64,000 bases of DNA from Chloroflexota bacterium (GTDB lineage: Bacteria > Chloroflexota > UBA11872). The DNA lies in contig JAJEGF010000025.1 in assembly GCA_022820025.1 (NCBI GenBank), forward strand, positions 247,253 to 311,252, written 5' to 3'. This document shows, one piece after another, positions 61,654 through 64,000 of this stretch (positions within the stretch are counted from its first letter, which is position 1; every line of letters starts with the position of its first letter). The position numbers and the translations under genes were made by a program. A model generated the notes under the pieces. It did not search any database, was not told the DNA's origin, and was given only the letters and a program-made list of their open reading frames with translations.

Positions 61654-62013
61654 CTAGCGTGAACATGCAGCCAGGGCCTCGGCCTGGGTGTCGTGCACGG
61701 GGATGATCTGATCGAAGCCGCTGATTTCCAGGATCTTGCGCAGCGATTCCGGCACGGAGCAGACCGCGAGCACTCCGCCGCGACGTGCCTGGGCCTTGGT
61801 AACTTCCAACAGGACGCCAAGCGCCGCGCTACTGATAAACCTGAGGTTCTCCAGGTCCAGCACGAGGCCTCTCGTGCCGGCATCGGCCACCCCGCCGAGC
61901 ACACGCCGAAACTTCGGAGCGGTTGAGCTATCGACCCGGCCATCAATCGCGACGACCATCACTCCGTTCTCGGTCACATTCACCACAGTCAGCTTCACTT
62001 GGTGTCCAAGCAC
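61654..62013 (-). CDS. STAS-domain anti-anti-sigma-type protein
   Basis: 119 residues. GRVDSSTAPKFRRVLG and LENLRFISSAALGVLLEV (serines 61/62) are the STAS signature of SpoIIAA/RsbV. The end SGFDQIIPVHDTQAEALAAC is shared with the other two STAS proteins of the operon. It should switch between the RsbW-like kinase and other partners depending on phosphorylation. Starts with GTG 62013. Confidence 0.9.
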   Translation of the reverse strand: MLGHQVKLTVVNVTENGVMVVAIDGRVDSSTAPKFRRVLGGVADAGTRGLVLDLENLRFISSAALGVLLEVTKAQARRGGVLAVCSVPESLRKILEISGFDQIIPVHDTQAEALAACSR

Positions 62014-62113
62014 CTTGTGGCACTAATCAAGACCTTCCGCGCAGCTCTCCTCTGGATCCTCACCCGGCCGCTCGCGGACCGGCCACATCGCCGTCCGCCT
62101 CGCACGCGGGGGC

Positions 62114-62458
62114 TCAGCTCTTGCGGGCGGCGAGCGCTTCGGCCTGGGTGGCGTGAATCGGAATGATCTGGTCGAAGCCGCTGACGCTAAAGATCTCGCG
62201 GATCGGATCCGACAGGGAGCAGATGGAGAGCGCGGCGTCCTTGCGCTGAAGGGACTTGGCCGCCAGCAGGATGACGCGCAGTCCGGCACTGCTGATGTAC
62301 GTAAGGCGCTCCATGTCCAGGATTACCGCCTGGTCGCTGGCCTCGATCACGGCCTCCAGGGCGCTCTGGAAGTCGCGGGCGTTGGTCCCGTCCACGCGGC
62401 CATCTGCCGTCACCACGATGGCGTTGTCGTTCCACGCCCACTCGGTGCTAACGCTCAT
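62114..62458 (-). CDS. STAS-domain anti-anti-sigma-type protein
   Basis: 114 residues. GRVDGTNARDFQSALEAVIE and MERLTYISSAGLRVILLA (serines 56/57) define the domain; the end SGFDQIIPIHATQAEALAAR is shared with its two paralogues. Its ATG overlaps the stop of the small gene before it (ATGA). Third of the STAS paralogues, probably the founding copy or a recent duplicate. Confidence 0.9.
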   Translation of the reverse strand: MSVSTEWAWNDNAIVVTADGRVDGTNARDFQSALEAVIEASDQAVILDMERLTYISSAGLRVILLAAKSLQRKDAALSICSLSDPIREIFSVSGFDQIIPIHATQAEALAARKS

Positions 62459-62643
62459 GGGGTTCGTCTCCTTGCCGGTCCTTGCAGTTTCCCATGCTCG
62501 GGGGCCGGATTCACAGTCTCATTGGTCAGCGCGTTGCCGGCCCAAGTCGTCCAGAACTCCAGGTCGCCACGGTCCACTGGCCCGCTGACTACCTTAACGC
62601 CCAACATGTCATCACCGAAGAACTTTATCTCAGCTTTCGACAT
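62455..62643 (-). CDS. Small protein at the head of the signalling operon
   Basis: 62 residues from ATG 62643: MSKAEIKFFGDDMLGVKVVS, then GPVDRGDLEFWTTWAG, then a polar Pro/Arg tail. No known family recognised. Its stop overlaps the start of the STAS gene, which argues for a real, coupled gene. A longer frame to 62694 exists but adds an unsupported Ala/Pro-rich start. It is probably the first gene of the operon. Confidence 0.62.
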   Translation of the reverse strand: MSKAEIKFFGDDMLGVKVVSGPVDRGDLEFWTTWAGNALTNETVNPAPEHGKLQGPARRRTP

Positions 62644-62959
62644 GAGCGTGGTCGGCAGACCGGCTGGGCCTCGTGCGGACGGCAGCGCCGCCAACGTGCA
62701 ACTAGGCCCGCGTAGCCTAGCAGAAACCAGTGGGTATGGTTCGTAGCAACCGCGACGGCCCGGAATCCCAGAAGTGTCCTCCGGATAGCACGTATGCGCA
62801 CCTCCTCGTCTCGCTCAAACACTCACGCCGCCCGACGCCCGCACCAATGGAATGCCTGGCGCCTGGCAACCGACTCTTTGCTGTCACGAAGTGTTCGCCC
62901 GGGCCCGGCAGCGCCAGCACGGCGCAACGTCTAATGCCCGCGGCAGGCTGGCTGAACGG
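62644..62959. other. Divergent region between signalling operon and tsaC
   Basis: No convincing gene. It must contain the promoters of both units. A small inverted repeat, CTAGGC / GCCTAG with a 7-base spacer (62702-62720), lies about 60 bases before the first signalling gene and is a possible operator. Confidence 0.4.
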
Positions 62960-63583
62960 ATGAGGTGCAAGCCGGGCGTCGCCCAATGCGCCCGCCTCCT
63001 GGCGGAGGGTGGCATTGCCGCGATCCCTACCGACACGCTCTACGGACTTGCGGCGAGTATTCGCAGGCCCGACGCCGTGGCTCGAGTGCTGCGGATCAAG
63101 GGCCGAGACCCGGGCAGCGGTGTACCCATCCTGGTCGCCGATATGACGCAGGCCCGCAAAATCGCCGGCATCTCGCCTGACGCTGAACGCTTGGCGGAGG
63201 CGTTTTGGCCTGGGGCGGTCACGCTGGTCCTGCCTGCCCGGCTTGGCGTCGACGAGCGGCTGCTCGGCCCAAACCGGACCGTGGGCGTGCGAGTTCCGGC
63301 TGGCGGCATCGTGCGGGACCTGATACGTCGCGTGGGCGCCCCGCTTACCGGAACCAGCGCGAACCTGCACAACGAGCCGCCGCCCATGACCGCTCAGGCG
63401 GCCGCCGACGGGGTGGGAACCCTGGTTGACCTGGTATTGGACGGCGGCCCCGGAGCCGGCGCGCCCTCAACCGTGATTAACTTGGCGCAAGATCCCCCGC
63501 TGATTCTGCGCGCCGGCGCCGTGGACGCGCCGACCATTCAGGCCATAGTTCCCGCCGTCCGCCCGCCCACGCCTCCCGACTGA
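62960..63583 (+). CDS. tsaC: L-threonylcarbamoyladenylate synthase (Sua5/YrdC family)
   Basis: 207 residues. AAIPTDTLYGLAASI, LRIKGRDPGSGVPILVAD, AFWPGAVTLVLPA, VGVRVPAG, PLTGTSANLHNEPP and STVINLAQDPPLILRAG are the full YrdC pattern. It makes the threonylcarbamoyl-AMP needed for t6A in tRNAs decoding ANN codons. ATG 62960 starts the domain. The next gene overlaps its stop by one base (TGATG). Confidence 0.92.
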   Translation: MRCKPGVAQCARLLAEGGIAAIPTDTLYGLAASIRRPDAVARVLRIKGRDPGSGVPILVADMTQARKIAGISPDAERLAEAFWPGAVTLVLPARLGVDERLLGPNRTVGVRVPAGGIVRDLIRRVGAPLTGTSANLHNEPPPMTAQAAADGVGTLVDLVLDGGPGAGAPSTVINLAQDPPLILRAGAVDAPTIQAIVPAVRPPTPPD

Positions 63584-63966
63584 TGCGCGACAGGTCGGTC
63601 GAACTGGTCGGCGACTTCGACAGCGCCGAGGCCCGCTTCCTGCGCAGGCAGTTCGATGACTGCAGGATCGAACTGATAGCCCGCTCGTTGCTCGAAGGGC
63701 GCACCGCCCTGCTGTGCTGGCAGCCCGCCGCGGATATGCATCCACGGGCCATCGAAACCACATCGCCGCGCGTGACCGACCGTCGCCGCCGCCCGCTCAT
63801 CGCCTGGTACGTCCTGGAACACGAACCGGATCTTCGCCTCACGCCCATCGCCGCCAGCGCCGACCTGGAGGACCGCTACCCAGGCCACTTCCCGTCCGAC
63901 ATCGTCCCGGACCAGCCGACCCGAAAAGGCTGTCTGCCCTTTGGCGGATGGTTGTGGCCGTGGTAG
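63583..63966 (+). CDS. Hypothetical protein coupled to tsaC
   Basis: 127 residues. Start VELVGDFDSAEARFLRRQFD suggests an alpha/beta protein; PRVTDRRRRPLIAWYVLEHE is basic; the tail ends PFGGWLWPW. No known family recognised. The ATG overlaps the tsaC stop (TGATG), so the two are translated together. It may be a full-length gene, as the stop (TAG 63964-63966) is inside the window. Confidence 0.6.
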   Translation: MRDRSVELVGDFDSAEARFLRRQFDDCRIELIARSLLEGRTALLCWQPAADMHPRAIETTSPRVTDRRRRPLIAWYVLEHEPDLRLTPIAASADLEDRYPGHFPSDIVPDQPTRKGCLPFGGWLWPW

Positions 63967-64000
63967 CAGCCGTCGCCCTGGCTTCGGCCTGAAGCCAGGG

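Noticed and set aside
60639..61706. 355-codon plus-strand frame opposite the REC-STAS gene
   Set aside because: Antisense shadow with His/Asp/Val-rich composition typical of frame -1 over GC-rich genes.
1..64000. tRNA and rRNA genes, prophage or transposase genes
   Set aside because: No T-loop-like TTCRANYC context with a matching acceptor stem, no rRNA sequence and no transposase, integrase or capsid motifs were found by eye.

Overview
The window is GC-rich (roughly 65% by eye), densely coded chromosomal DNA from a bacterium. Several features point to Chloroflexota: a fused GT39/DUF2298 ('Chlor_Arch_YYY') membrane protein, a secreted protein with LGFP-like segments and plant-type leucine-rich repeats, the form of isoleucyl-tRNA synthetase, and a hopanoid gene set. 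Phylum placement is an inference; no rRNA gene is present. I saw no tRNA, rRNA, CRISPR array, phage module or complete insertion sequence.

Layout. 0-9 kb: partial methyltransferase, HigBA-like toxin-antitoxin pair, secreted LRR protein, GT4 glycosyltransferase, sugar isomerase-like protein, cytochrome c lipoprotein, tiny zinc-ribbon protein, SDR, GNAT and Rieske proteins. 9-11 kb: a lower-GC GIY-YIG gene and a duplicated pair of small coiled-coil membrane proteins. 10.8-15 kb: an alaX-ileS operon behind a T-box leader with an AUC (Ile) specifier and an intrinsic terminator. 15-20.3 kb: two ABC-2 exporter operons, and between them a thioredoxin/peroxiredoxin-like gene with an in-frame UGA exactly where the first Cys of a CxxC motif is expected. 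20.4-32.6 kb: LON-domain protein, mutS2, Gfo/Idh-nadD-rsfS-small membrane protein operon, enoyl-reductase-like SDR, orphan antitoxin, amt, FAD-linked oxidase, ImmA/IrrE-type protease, birA. 32.6-42.3 kb: the giant YYY protein, a YkgJ-type cysteine cluster protein, selB, and gap-pgk with a consensus parS site between them. 42.6-53.2 kb: hopanoid/isoprenoid genes (hpnC, hpnD, hpnE, shc, hpnH, dxs, polyprenyl synthase), interrupted by antitoxin-like genes. 53-55.5 kb: yvcK and a HAD phosphatase. 55.6-62.6 kb: an eight-gene, mostly overlapping signalling operon. 63-64 kb: tsaC-like gene and an unknown.

How the parts fit. The most notable point is that the UGA-containing redox gene (18.0-18.6 kb) and the selenocysteine elongation factor SelB (38.1-39.9 kb) lie in one window. 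Together with a stable hairpin just after the UGA, this supports a UxxC selenoprotein rather than a broken gene. The signalling operon joins a membrane-anchored type-1 periplasmic binding protein, a histidine kinase, a REC-PP2C phosphatase, an RsbW-like kinase, a REC-STAS fusion and two free STAS proteins. That reads as one pathway from an extracellular ligand to a partner switch. The hopanoid cluster covers the steps from prenyl diphosphates to adenosylhopane. A parS site suggests ParB-based chromosome segregation acts here, possibly in the origin-proximal domain.
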